This document shows positions 35,243 through 42,978 of a stretch of 64,000 nucleotides of DNA, one piece after another; position 1 is the stretch's first letter; every line of letters starts with the position of its first letter. The notes under the pieces are model-generated. The model searched no databases, was not told the DNA's origin, and worked only from the letters and a program-made list of their open reading frames with translations. Source of the DNA: JACMLX01 sp040384325 (GTDB lineage: Bacteria; Gemmatimonadota; Gemmatimonadetes; Gemmatimonadales; Gemmatimonadaceae). Made by a program: the position numbers and the translations under genes. The stretch is from positions 248,001 through 312,000 of the forward strand of contig JAZKJL010000001.1 of the NCBI GenBank assembly GCA_040384325.1. Direction: 5' to 3'.

Positions 35243-36465
35243 ATTCCGCACGGGTGTGGCGCATCGGCTCGGCGACGGTGCTGGTGGCCGTCATCGCAGT
35301 CGTGGCGCGCACCCGTGTGTCACAACCCGACCTGCATGCCGCGCCGGCACCGATCGCCAGCGGTTTCAGCGAGCGGCCCGACCGCGACGTGCAGATCCGG
35401 GTGTGGAAGCAGGCGCTGGACGCCGATCCGGTGAGCGCGATCGCGCTCGGCCAGCTGGCGGCGCTGCACATGCAGCGGGCCCGCGAGGGCGGCACGTACG
35501 ATGACTACCTGCAGGCCGAGACGTACGCACGCAAGTCACTCTCGCTGCGCACGCAACGGAATGCGAACACCGCCGCCACGCTGGTGTCGATTCTTCTGGC
35601 GCAGCATCGCTTCGTCGAGGCGCGCGGCGTGGCCGACAGCCTCGTGCAACGTGAACCCGACGTGCCGGAGTATCGCGCTGCGTTGGGTGAAGTGGCGATG
35701 GAATTGGGCGACGACGCCACCGCCGACCGCATGTTCCGATCGGTGTGGGCCGACCGTGGTACGCTCACGATCGCCGCACGGCTCGCGCGCTGGCTCGAGA
35801 TCACCAACCACGTGCCCGAGGCGAGGCGATTGCTGGCACAGGCGCGCGCCGAGGCGATGTCGCGCCGGGACGTGGCCCGTGAGACCAAGGCCTGGTTCGC
35901 GCTGCGTGTCGGCGACCTCGAACTGCGCGACGGGCGCATCGCCGCCGCTGCCACCGCGTTCCGTGAAGGCCTCGTCATCGAGCCGGATGATCCACGCCTG
36001 CTGGCCGCGATGGCCCGGTTGGCGGCAGCACGACAGAAGCACGACGATGTGATCGTGTGGGGCGAACGTGCGATCGGCCTGCAACTCGATCCGGGCACGC
36101 TGGGCCTGGTGGGTGATGCCTATGCCGCGCAGGGTGACAGTGCACGGGCGAGCGAATATTTCCGCACGCTCGAGGTGGCGGTCAGCACGCAGCCCGGCGC
36201 GTACCATCGTGCGTGGAGCCTCTACTTGCTCGATCACGACCTGCAGGTGGCAGAAGTGCTGCAGAAAGCGCAAGCGGAGCTGCGTGAGCGCAAGGATGTC
36301 TATGGCTACGATGTGCTGGCCTGGGCACTGGAGAAGTCGGGCCGACGCGCCGAGGCGCGCGACGCGATGCGTGCCGCGCTGCGTCTCGGCACACCGGATC
36401 CGCTGCTGCAACGTCACGCCCGCATCATCGGCGTGACCGATACGACCACCGCCACGGGAGCCTAG
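35239..36465 (+). CDS. TPR-repeat protein with N-terminal membrane anchor
   Basis: This 408-residue protein has an N-terminal hydrophobic helix (IGSATVLVAVIAVVAR) followed by tetratricopeptide-like helical repeats through the rest (WKQALDADPVSAIALGQLAAL, GRIAAAATAFREGLVIEPDD, GDSARASEYFRTLEVAV). TPR proteins act as scaffolds. The position between the DUF4331 pair and a HupE/UreJ-like protein, all coupled, suggests a role in assembling that exported complex. Confidence 0.8.
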   Translation: MNSARVWRIGSATVLVAVIAVVARTRVSQPDLHAAPAPIASGFSERPDRDVQIRVWKQALDADPVSAIALGQLAALHMQRAREGGTYDDYLQAETYARKSLSLRTQRNANTAATLVSILLAQHRFVEARGVADSLVQREPDVPEYRAALGEVAMELGDDATADRMFRSVWADRGTLTIAARLARWLEITNHVPEARRLLAQARAEAMSRRDVARETKAWFALRVGDLELRDGRIAAAATAFREGLVIEPDDPRLLAAMARLAAARQKHDDVIVWGERAIGLQLDPGTLGLVGDAYAAQGDSARASEYFRTLEVAVSTQPGAYHRAWSLYLLDHDLQVAEVLQKAQAELRERKDVYGYDVLAWALEKSGRRAEARDAMRAALRLGTPDPLLQRHARIIGVTDTTTATGA

Positions 36466-36467
36466 GT

Positions 36468-37073
36468 TTGTCCGAGTTCATCGCGTTCATGGAGCTGGGT
36501 TTCCGGCACATCGTGGCCTGGGATGCGGCCGACCACATCCTGTTCCTGCTGGTGCTGGCGGCGATCTATCGCGGCCGTGACTGGCGCGCCGCGTTGCTGG
36601 TGGTGAGCGCCTTCACGATCGGCCACTCGGTGACGCTGCTGCTGGCGGTGACCGACACGCTGGTGCTGCCGTCGGCGATCGTGGAGTTCCTGATCCCGGT
36701 CACGATCGTGGCCACGGCGGTCGAGAACATCTGGCTTCGTGAACGTGCCGCGCGCGGTGCGACGGCGCGGCACCGGCCGGTCTTCGCCGTGATCTTCGGC
36801 CTGGTGCACGGCGCTGGCTTCGCCGGCTACCTGCGCAGCCTCTTCATGGACGACATCGCCGTCCCGCTGCTCGGCTTCAACGTCGGGATCGAGTTGGGGC
36901 AGGTTGTGGTGCTCGCTGCCTCGGCGGCGCTGTTCCTGGCTGTCGACCGTGGACTGCGGATGCTGCCTCGCCGCGCACACTGGCCCGACGCCTTCCAATT
37001 GCGGGTGATCGCGGTCTCGGCCACGATCGCCGTCATCGCCACCGGCTGGGCAGCCGAGCGGTTCCCGCGATGA
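36468..37073 (+). CDS. HupE/UreJ-like membrane protein
   Basis: The 201-residue polytopic protein has the HupE/UreJ_2 pattern: GFRHIVAWDAADHILFLLVL, AFTIGHSVTLLLA, VFGLVHGAGFAG-type segment (IFGLVHGAGFAGYLRSLF) and NVGIELGQ. The His/Asp residues in the helices resemble those of metal permeases, and relatives are discussed as Ni/Co transporters, but transport is not proven. It begins with TTG at 36468 after GGGAG, two bases past the TPR stop, and overlaps the DUF6702 gene by four. Confidence 0.85.
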   Translation: MSEFIAFMELGFRHIVAWDAADHILFLLVLAAIYRGRDWRAALLVVSAFTIGHSVTLLLAVTDTLVLPSAIVEFLIPVTIVATAVENIWLRERAARGATARHRPVFAVIFGLVHGAGFAGYLRSLFMDDIAVPLLGFNVGIELGQVVVLAASAALFLAVDRGLRMLPRRAHWPDAFQLRVIAVSATIAVIATGWAAERFPR

Positions 37074-37564
37074 CCGTGGCATCGCTGCGTCGGCGAGCGG
37101 CCGTGGTGGGCGCAATGTTGCTGCTGGCCCCGGCGCTGCTGCGGGCGCACGCGATCCACACCACGCTCACCGTGCTGACGTCCACCCCCACCGGCCTGAC
37201 GCTCAACATCCGCTCGTTCGCCGACGACTTCTCGGCCTCGGTGGCTCGGCACGCGGGACGACCGGTGCCGCGTGATTCGTCAGTGCGGGCCGAGGACGTG
37301 ACACGCTACGTGCGCGACCGATTCACGGTCCGCGACGCCGCCGGCCGCCCGCTAATCCTCGAGCCGTGTGGTGTGCGTCGTGCCGGCGAGCTGTATTGGC
37401 TCTGCTTTCGCACCGTGCAACCGACCACGCTGGGCAACACCATCCTCCGCAACCAGATGTTGACCGAGCTGCACGCCGATCAGGTGAACATCGTGCAGGT
37501 GAACGACGGCACGGCACGTCGCACGCGGTTGTTCACGCGTGCGAGCGCACCGGTCTCGCCGTAG
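37070..37564 (+). CDS. DUF6702 family exported protein
   Basis: This 164-residue protein has a signal peptide (AAVVGAMLLLAPALLRAHA), then HTTLTVLTSTPTGLTLNIRSFADDFSASV and the C-terminal NQMLTELHADQVNIVQV, both matching the DUF6702 pattern. DUF6702 proteins are periplasmic or surface proteins of unknown function, often near HupE/UreJ-like genes. The gene is last in the five-gene coupled operon and convergent with the hydrolase at 37601. Confidence 0.8.
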   Translation: MTVASLRRRAAVVGAMLLLAPALLRAHAIHTTLTVLTSTPTGLTLNIRSFADDFSASVARHAGRPVPRDSSVRAEDVTRYVRDRFTVRDAAGRPLILEPCGVRRAGELYWLCFRTVQPTTLGNTILRNQMLTELHADQVNIVQVNDGTARRTRLFTRASAPVSP

Positions 37565-37600
37565 GCTGCAATCAACAGGTCCAGCGCTGCGGGTGCCGAC

Positions 37601-39139
37601 TCACACGGGCTGTGTGAGCCATTGCTTGAGCCGGTCGGTCGTCTCCGGCTGCTCGAAGTACGCCGAGTGCCAGATGGCGCGCTCGGCAGGGAAGACCAGC
37701 CGTGACGTCTCGGCCAGCGGGAAGGTGGGACCGTCGGCGGTGAACACACCGTCGGTGGGCACCACCAGGTCGTTGTGCGCATCCTTGAAGATGCGGTCCA
37801 CCATCGCGTCGCCGATCTTGTGCTTGACGATGGTCTTCAGCGCCGCCGTCTCCGGCGTGTTGGGCTCGAAGTTGGCCGCGATCGCGTAATAGCGGGTGGC
37901 GGTGTTGCCGGGCCGGTTGACCAGCTTCAGGTAGTCGCCGGTGGGATTCATCGACATCAGTCCGTCCAGCGCCTTCATGGTGGCGTGCGCCAGGACTTTC
38001 ACGGTGCAGATGATCGCCTCGAGGATCTCCGTGACCGGTCCGGTGGGGATGATGTTGAGGGCGGTCGTGTAACGGTCGATCATGCTCATCATGTGGTCCG
38101 GCTGCGCCAGCAACGTGCCGGCGTTCGGCGTGCCGACGAAGACCACCGCGCCCACACGGAAGTCATCCTCGCTCACGCCACTGGCCGTCGAGCGCTCCAC
38201 CAGCGCGCGCGAGACCAAGCCACCGCGGCTGTGGCAGATGATGTCGCAGTCCAGCGTCTTGCCGCTGGCCTTCATCATCTCGAAGAACTTCTTCGCGTTC
38301 GACGGCGGATCCTCGCTCAGCGACGGATGGTTGAAGGCGAACACCCGACCACCGTAATGCGCGCTCAGCATCTCGAGCGTGGACTTCGGGATGTTCATGA
38401 ACCCGCCGTGCGCGGTGCTGAACGTCCCGTGGATGAAGAGCAGCGACCGTCCGCCGGCCATGCGTGCCCAGTCGTCCGGCGTGAAGGCACCGGCACCAGC
38501 GGTCTGGTAGTTCTCGGGCGTGAAGGTGCGGACACCGTAGGGCCGGTTCTTCGCCTCCCACTTGCGGGCGAAGAACTCGCCGATCGGTCCCAGGATCGGA
38601 TCGGTGATCGGGTAGACCAACACCTTGAGCAGCTTCTTGCCGACGGCGCCGATGATGCCACGCTTGCCGTTGCCACGCGCCTTCGCCGCGGGCGCGGTGT
38701 TGGGAATGCGAAACAGCAGCTTCGCGGCGCCGGCGCCGCGAGTGGCGGACGTCTGGATGGTGTTGTCCTTGTTCAGCGGCACATGCCAGCTCAGTGCACC
38801 ATCCACCACGCTGAGCACGATCGCGCCCTGGTCCGGTCCCGTCACCGGCACCTCCAGCTCCAGCGCGTCGTCGCCATTCGGCGCGCGACTGGTGTTCACG
38901 TTGCCGGCGGGCCGCGTGACGCGCACGTCGTCCAGCTCCACCTGCTTCACCTCCGTCACGTTCGATGCTGCCAGCGCGGTGTCGAGTGCCGGCATCTCCT
39001 GCGCGGCTGGGGAGCGCGTGCCGAGCTTGCGCGGCCCCTCGCTGGTGCGACCAGTGGCCGTCACGCCCGGTGCGCGCAGCGCGAACCCCTGGCCGATGTC
39101 CACCGTGGCACCGGTGCCGTCGAGAACGAATTCCGCCAT
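37601..39139 (-). CDS. Lipase-fold alpha/beta hydrolase partnered with a CHAT protease
   Basis: This 512-residue cytosolic-looking protein (no signal peptide) has an N-terminal beta-rich region of about 150 residues. The alpha/beta hydrolase domain has an oxyanion segment LLFIHGTFSTAHGG (about residue 230) and a nucleophile elbow CHSRGG with Ser near residue 302 (Cys replaces the usual first Gly). A final His candidate lies in DAHNDLVVP, reached through VFVGTPNAGT. This resembles DUF7379-type hydrolases. It begins 19 bases after the CHAT protease gene on the same strand, so the two form an operon. The N-terminal region could be a pro-domain removed or bound by the protease. Substrate unknown; lipid or ester hydrolysis is inferred. 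Confidence 0.8.
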   Translation of the reverse strand: MAEFVLDGTGATVDIGQGFALRAPGVTATGRTSEGPRKLGTRSPAAQEMPALDTALAASNVTEVKQVELDDVRVTRPAGNVNTSRAPNGDDALELEVPVTGPDQGAIVLSVVDGALSWHVPLNKDNTIQTSATRGAGAAKLLFRIPNTAPAAKARGNGKRGIIGAVGKKLLKVLVYPITDPILGPIGEFFARKWEAKNRPYGVRTFTPENYQTAGAGAFTPDDWARMAGGRSLLFIHGTFSTAHGGFMNIPKSTLEMLSAHYGGRVFAFNHPSLSEDPPSNAKKFFEMMKASGKTLDCDIICHSRGGLVSRALVERSTASGVSEDDFRVGAVVFVGTPNAGTLLAQPDHMMSMIDRYTTALNIIPTGPVTEILEAIICTVKVLAHATMKALDGLMSMNPTGDYLKLVNRPGNTATRYYAIAANFEPNTPETAALKTIVKHKIGDAMVDRIFKDAHNDLVVPTDGVFTADGPTFPLAETSRLVFPAERAIWHSAYFEQPETTDRLKQWLTQPV

Positions 39140-39158
39140 GACCGTCTCCGTGATCTGC

Positions 39159-41528
39159 TTATGCGTGAGCGAGCGTGAAGTGGGGATGACCGTAATGCAC
39201 GTAGGCGAGCCAGGTGGACTGCCGCTTCTTGATGTCCGGTTCGCTGAGATACTGCGAGCGCATGTCGGCGAGCACGTCGGCCACCGGTCGCGGCGGGGAG
39301 CCGTCGGTGCCGAAGGTGCGCTGGTAGAAGTCAACCGCGATGCGCTTCGCGACCTCGTCGTTCACGCTCCAGAGCGGACCGATGAAGCCACTGAAGCCGG
39401 CGCCGATCGCGAAGCCGGCGAAGCCCGCGTATTGCCCCAGCTCCTCGCCGCCGACACCGACCTGGCAGGCGTTCATGAACAGGAACGACTTTCGGTTGCG
39501 GCCCAGCTTCGACGACACGAAGAGCGTCTCCTGCAGCGGTGAGCCGTCGTTGAGATAGAGCACCGATCGTTTCGACACGCCGGTGCCCAGCACCTCGCCG
39601 TGACAGGCGAAGTGCACCATCTCCGGCGCCATCGGTCCCGCGGCGGCTGGCAATGCACCGTTTAGCAGGTCCACCAGCGCGTCCGCCGTCGCCGCGACAC
39701 TGGTCACGCGCGGGAAGCGCGTCGGCGTGCTGGTGGCCTGCTCGGTCAGCGCGGCCGTTTCATCCTTCGCGTGTGGCAGCGCGGCGAGGCTGGAGCTCTC
39801 GTAGCTGCCCAGTACGATCGCGAGGTCGTTGACCGTCAGCGTGGCGGGTGGTGGCACCGGGATGTCGTCCTCGCCGTGGATCCAGCGCGAGACGGCATAC
39901 TGCGCACCGAGAAACGGTGCGCGTGCCGGATTAGGTGGCGGGTCGAGGTAGGCCAGCTCCCACGGCACGTGACACTCGTCGGTGAGCAGCAGCACGCGCG
40001 CCAACCGTGACGGACCGACGGCCGCCGCGGTTGCGGCCAGCACCTGCAGCACGCCGGACGGCATGGCGCGGCGCACCAGTGTGCCGATGCCGGTCAGCAT
40101 GTTGTCCACCGTCACCGTACCGTCGGCCGCATTCACCTGACTGGTGACCTTGCTGGCGAACGAACTGGCGTTGTCGCGATCGCCCACCTTCTGCACCATC
40201 GGTTCGGCCGGCAACGTGACCGACGGATGCGCACAGTCGACGATCGTCCAGATCAGGTCCCGCGCCGCTTCGCTCTGGTCGCGCCGCGCGATGCGAATGG
40301 TCAGGTCCACCGGCGTCGTGGTCCCGGTGATCGACAACGCCGGACTGCGCGGCGGTGCGATGCTCGCGATCTCCGCTGCCGTGGCATCACCGAGCGCGAT
40401 GGTGCGCATCACCATGCCGGCCGGCTGGCCGTTGTAGGTGTAATGGACGCGGATCGTCGCCTCGCGCACCGCACGATCCTCCGGCGACAGGGGCACCAGC
40501 ACCACCGTCACGCTGGCCGCGAACGGATCCGCCTTCTGCACCGTGAGCGTGTGCTTCCACCCCGTGGTCGAGGTGAAGTCCGGCGCTTCGACCATCACGC
40601 CGATGTCGATGCGTGTGTCGGTGACCGCTGACGTGAATCGCATCACGCCTTCGGCGGTTGGTGACGGGGCAGGGGCGAGTCCGATCACCAGCGTCGCCGA
40701 CGCCGTCGGCGATGGCGTGATGAAGCTGGGCGCATCCACGCGGGCAATTGCTGCAAGTGTCTCGACCGCGGCGCCGCCGGTGGGTTCGGCGCCGGTCGCT
40801 TCCTCGGGAGCGGCGCCGACGGGCGTCGATCCCTCATGGCCGGGCTGCGGCTTGCTGCGCGTGTGGCCGCGCGTGGGCCCACGCGGAGCTGGCGGTTCCG
40901 CCCCGGAGGACGGCGGCGACGTCGGCGCATCAGGAATGACAGCCGATATGATCTTCGAGAGCCAACTCTCCCCTGACGTCGACGACGGTGGCGCGGACGC
41001 GGCCGGACTGCGCCTCGGCGGCACTGGTTGCTCGGATGGTACCACGATGCTCGGCGCCGGCGCCGCGGCAGGCATTGGCGGCGGTGGTGGTGGCGGTGGT
41101 GGTGGCGGTGGCACCTCCTCGTCCGGCGCCGCGCCTGCCGTCTCTTCATGCCGCAACGAGGCGCCGACCTTCGGCACCACGCCGACGAAGCGCGATCCCG
41201 AGAACACCACCAGCCACGCATCACGGCCGGCCGTCTCGCGATTGAGCGTCGATAGCTCCACACGTTCCACGGTGCCGAACGACGCCCGCGTGCCGAGGTG
41301 GAACGGTGCGGTGAGCATCGCCATCGCCAGTGAGTCCTGCGCCGGTGCCGTGTCGCACACTTCCAGCAGCACGTCGCGCGGCGCGATCGCCCATCGCACC
41401 AGCAGTCGCTCGCGGTAGCGCACCAGCACGAAGTCCGTTGCGTACGGCAGCTCCGCATCCAGCAGCATCGCGCGTACCTCGTCCACCGGTTGCCCGCCAT
41501 CGAGCATCAGGGGATACAGCATTCGCAT
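39159..41528 (-). CDS. CHAT-domain caspase-like protease
   Basis: The 789-residue protein (start at 41528) ends in a CHAT domain with the catalytic His in MVHFACHGE (about residue 643) and Cys in FLFMNACQVG (about residue 688), followed by GFIGPLWSVNDEVA, a hallmark of the family. The N-terminal 120 residues form a small domain of unknown family; a linker with twelve consecutive prolines (about residues 139-150) and Ala/Pro-rich sequence follows to about residue 270, then a beta-rich middle domain. CHAT proteases in bacteria cleave partner proteins such as gasdermins in immune-like responses. Here the partner is the downstream hydrolase. No signal peptide is seen. Confidence 0.9.
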   Translation of the reverse strand: MRMLYPLMLDGGQPVDEVRAMLLDAELPYATDFVLVRYRERLLVRWAIAPRDVLLEVCDTAPAQDSLAMAMLTAPFHLGTRASFGTVERVELSTLNRETAGRDAWLVVFSGSRFVGVVPKVGASLRHEETAGAAPDEEVPPPPPPPPPPPPMPAAAPAPSIVVPSEQPVPPRRSPAASAPPSSTSGESWLSKIISAVIPDAPTSPPSSGAEPPAPRGPTRGHTRSKPQPGHEGSTPVGAAPEEATGAEPTGGAAVETLAAIARVDAPSFITPSPTASATLVIGLAPAPSPTAEGVMRFTSAVTDTRIDIGVMVEAPDFTSTTGWKHTLTVQKADPFAASVTVVLVPLSPEDRAVREATIRVHYTYNGQPAGMVMRTIALGDATAAEIASIAPPRSPALSITGTTTPVDLTIRIARRDQSEAARDLIWTIVDCAHPSVTLPAEPMVQKVGDRDNASSFASKVTSQVNAADGTVTVDNMLTGIGTLVRRAMPSGVLQVLAATAAAVGPSRLARVLLLTDECHVPWELAYLDPPPNPARAPFLGAQYAVSRWIHGEDDIPVPPPATLTVNDLAIVLGSYESSSLAALPHAKDETAALTEQATSTPTRFPRVTSVAATADALVDLLNGALPAAAGPMAPEMVHFACHGEVLGTGVSKRSVLYLNDGSPLQETLFVSSKLGRNRKSFLFMNACQVGVGGEELGQYAGFAGFAIGAGFSGFIGPLWSVNDEVAKRIAVDFYQRTFGTDGSPPRPVADVLADMRSQYLSEPDIKKRQSTWLAYVHYGHPHFTLAHA

Positions 41529-41620
41529 CGTCCGCTCCGGGTGGTGCCTGAACCGTCGTCGATCCCCGCGCACTTGCTTACCGCCATTGCCACCACTCTT
41601 CAAGCGCGCACAACTGCAGA

Positions 41621-41662
41621 GACGCCCGGATCAGCGGAGAACTCTCGGCTGATCCGGGCGTC
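41621..41662. terminator. Long perfect hairpin between the CHAT and glycogen operons
   Basis: GACGCCCGGATCAGC (41621-41635) pairs perfectly with GCTGATCCGGGCGTC (41648-41662), and the 12-base interior contains a further GAGA/TCTC pairing. It lies just downstream of the minus-strand GH57 gene and upstream of the CHAT gene. A terminator for the glycogen operon is the simplest reading; no T-run follows. Confidence 0.55.
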
Positions 41663-41688
41663 GATGCACGGCTGCGTTCGGTTGCAGA

Positions 41689-42978
41689 TCAGGGCTGTGG
41701 CGGCGACGCGAGCAGGGCGTGGAAGTCGCGATACCAGAGGTCGGCGCCGTTGCCCAGCGATCGATCGTTGCAGTTGGCGTGAATCAATCGCGCCACGAAA
41801 CCGGCCTCGAGGGCATCGGCATCCTTGCGACCCGCCAGCGTGAACGCGGCCATGCGCAGCAACAGGCGCGTTTCATGGCCCTCGAACTTGTCGAAGAACC
41901 ATCCGCAGCTGGTGAACATGCCGTAGCGGGCGCGCCGCTTCGGCGTCAGCTCGGGATCGTCACCATCGGCCAGGTCGAGCTCCGCGGCCAGCCAGCGCAG
42001 GGCTTCCCGCAACGGCCCGCGCCACGCCTGGTGATGCCCCGACTCGTGCGTGGCACCACAGCCGCAGTTGGAGCGCCAGCGCTCCACGCCGTGCGCGCAG
42101 CTCCACGAGCTGGGCGACACCAGCTGTCCGTCCTTCCATTCGTCGTGCTGCGCGATGATGGCGGCGAAGTTGGTCACCGTCGCCTGCTGTGTGCGGCGCA
42201 GCAGGCCGATCGCCGCCGCCAGCGCCATCTCACCATGTCGCTTGTGGTGCCCGAACGTCTCGCCATCGGTGGCGATGCTGGCGATGCCACGATCGGCGGC
42301 GATGTGCGCCAGTGCACCGGCCAGTCGATCCCCGTTCTGCGCCATGTCGCCGAACCCGATCGAGCCGCTCAACTCGCCGTGGTATGGCGCCAGGAACAGC
42401 GTGTGACCCTTGGCACCGCGCCAGCGACGCGGCTGGCCATCATGCCCGCCGTCGCCCAGCTGGTACGGTGCGACGATCGCGAACTGCACCCCTGCCTCGG
42501 CCAGCGCCTGGCAGGTGTCGTCGCTCATCGCGGTCTCGGGACACCAGAAGCCGAGCGACTCGCGCCCGAAGCGCATGCGGAAGTCGTGCAGTCCCCAGAA
42601 GATCTCGCGCTGGCGTTCGTGCTGCGACGCCAGCGGCAGGATCACGTGGTTGTAGGCGCTGGCAATCGCGTTGCCGTGGCCGAGACGTTCGGCGGAGCGT
42701 GCGTCACCGGCGCGCATCGCGTCCAGCACTGCGGGCGCCTCGCGCTCCAGCCACAGCGCCAGCGTGGGACCGACATTGAAGCTGATCCACTCGAACAGGT
42801 TGACGCGGGCACGCGCGCCAAGGTCGCGGGCCGAGGCCAGCGGCAGGTACGACTCATCGGTGATGCGCGCGTTCCAGTCGTGGAACGGGGCTGCCGTGCG
42901 CTCCACCGGCACGAGGCCCGTGAACGGGTCCTCGCGCGGTGGTTGATAGCAGTGCGCGTGGATGACGACCGACGTCAC
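41689..42978 (-). CDS. Glycoside hydrolase family 57 protein
   Basis: This 429-residue protein begins with the GH57 N-terminal strand VVIHAHCYQPPREDP. It has the likely nucleophile Glu in FWCPETAMSDDT (about residue 147) and the acid Asp in SIATDGETFGHHKRHGEMA (about residue 239). GH57 enzymes act on alpha-glucans. Relatives with DUF3536 are about twice as long; this one seems to keep only the catalytic half. It overlaps the phosphorylase gene by four bases, so the two are likely coexpressed for glycogen breakdown. Confidence 0.85.
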   Translation of the reverse strand: MTSVVIHAHCYQPPREDPFTGLVPVERTAAPFHDWNARITDESYLPLASARDLGARARVNLFEWISFNVGPTLALWLEREAPAVLDAMRAGDARSAERLGHGNAIASAYNHVILPLASQHERQREIFWGLHDFRMRFGRESLGFWCPETAMSDDTCQALAEAGVQFAIVAPYQLGDGGHDGQPRRWRGAKGHTLFLAPYHGELSGSIGFGDMAQNGDRLAGALAHIAADRGIASIATDGETFGHHKRHGEMALAAAIGLLRRTQQATVTNFAAIIAQHDEWKDGQLVSPSSWSCAHGVERWRSNCGCGATHESGHHQAWRGPLREALRWLAAELDLADGDDPELTPKRRARYGMFTSCGWFFDKFEGHETRLLLRMAAFTLAGRKDADALEAGFVARLIHANCNDRSLGNGADLWYRDFHALLASPPQP

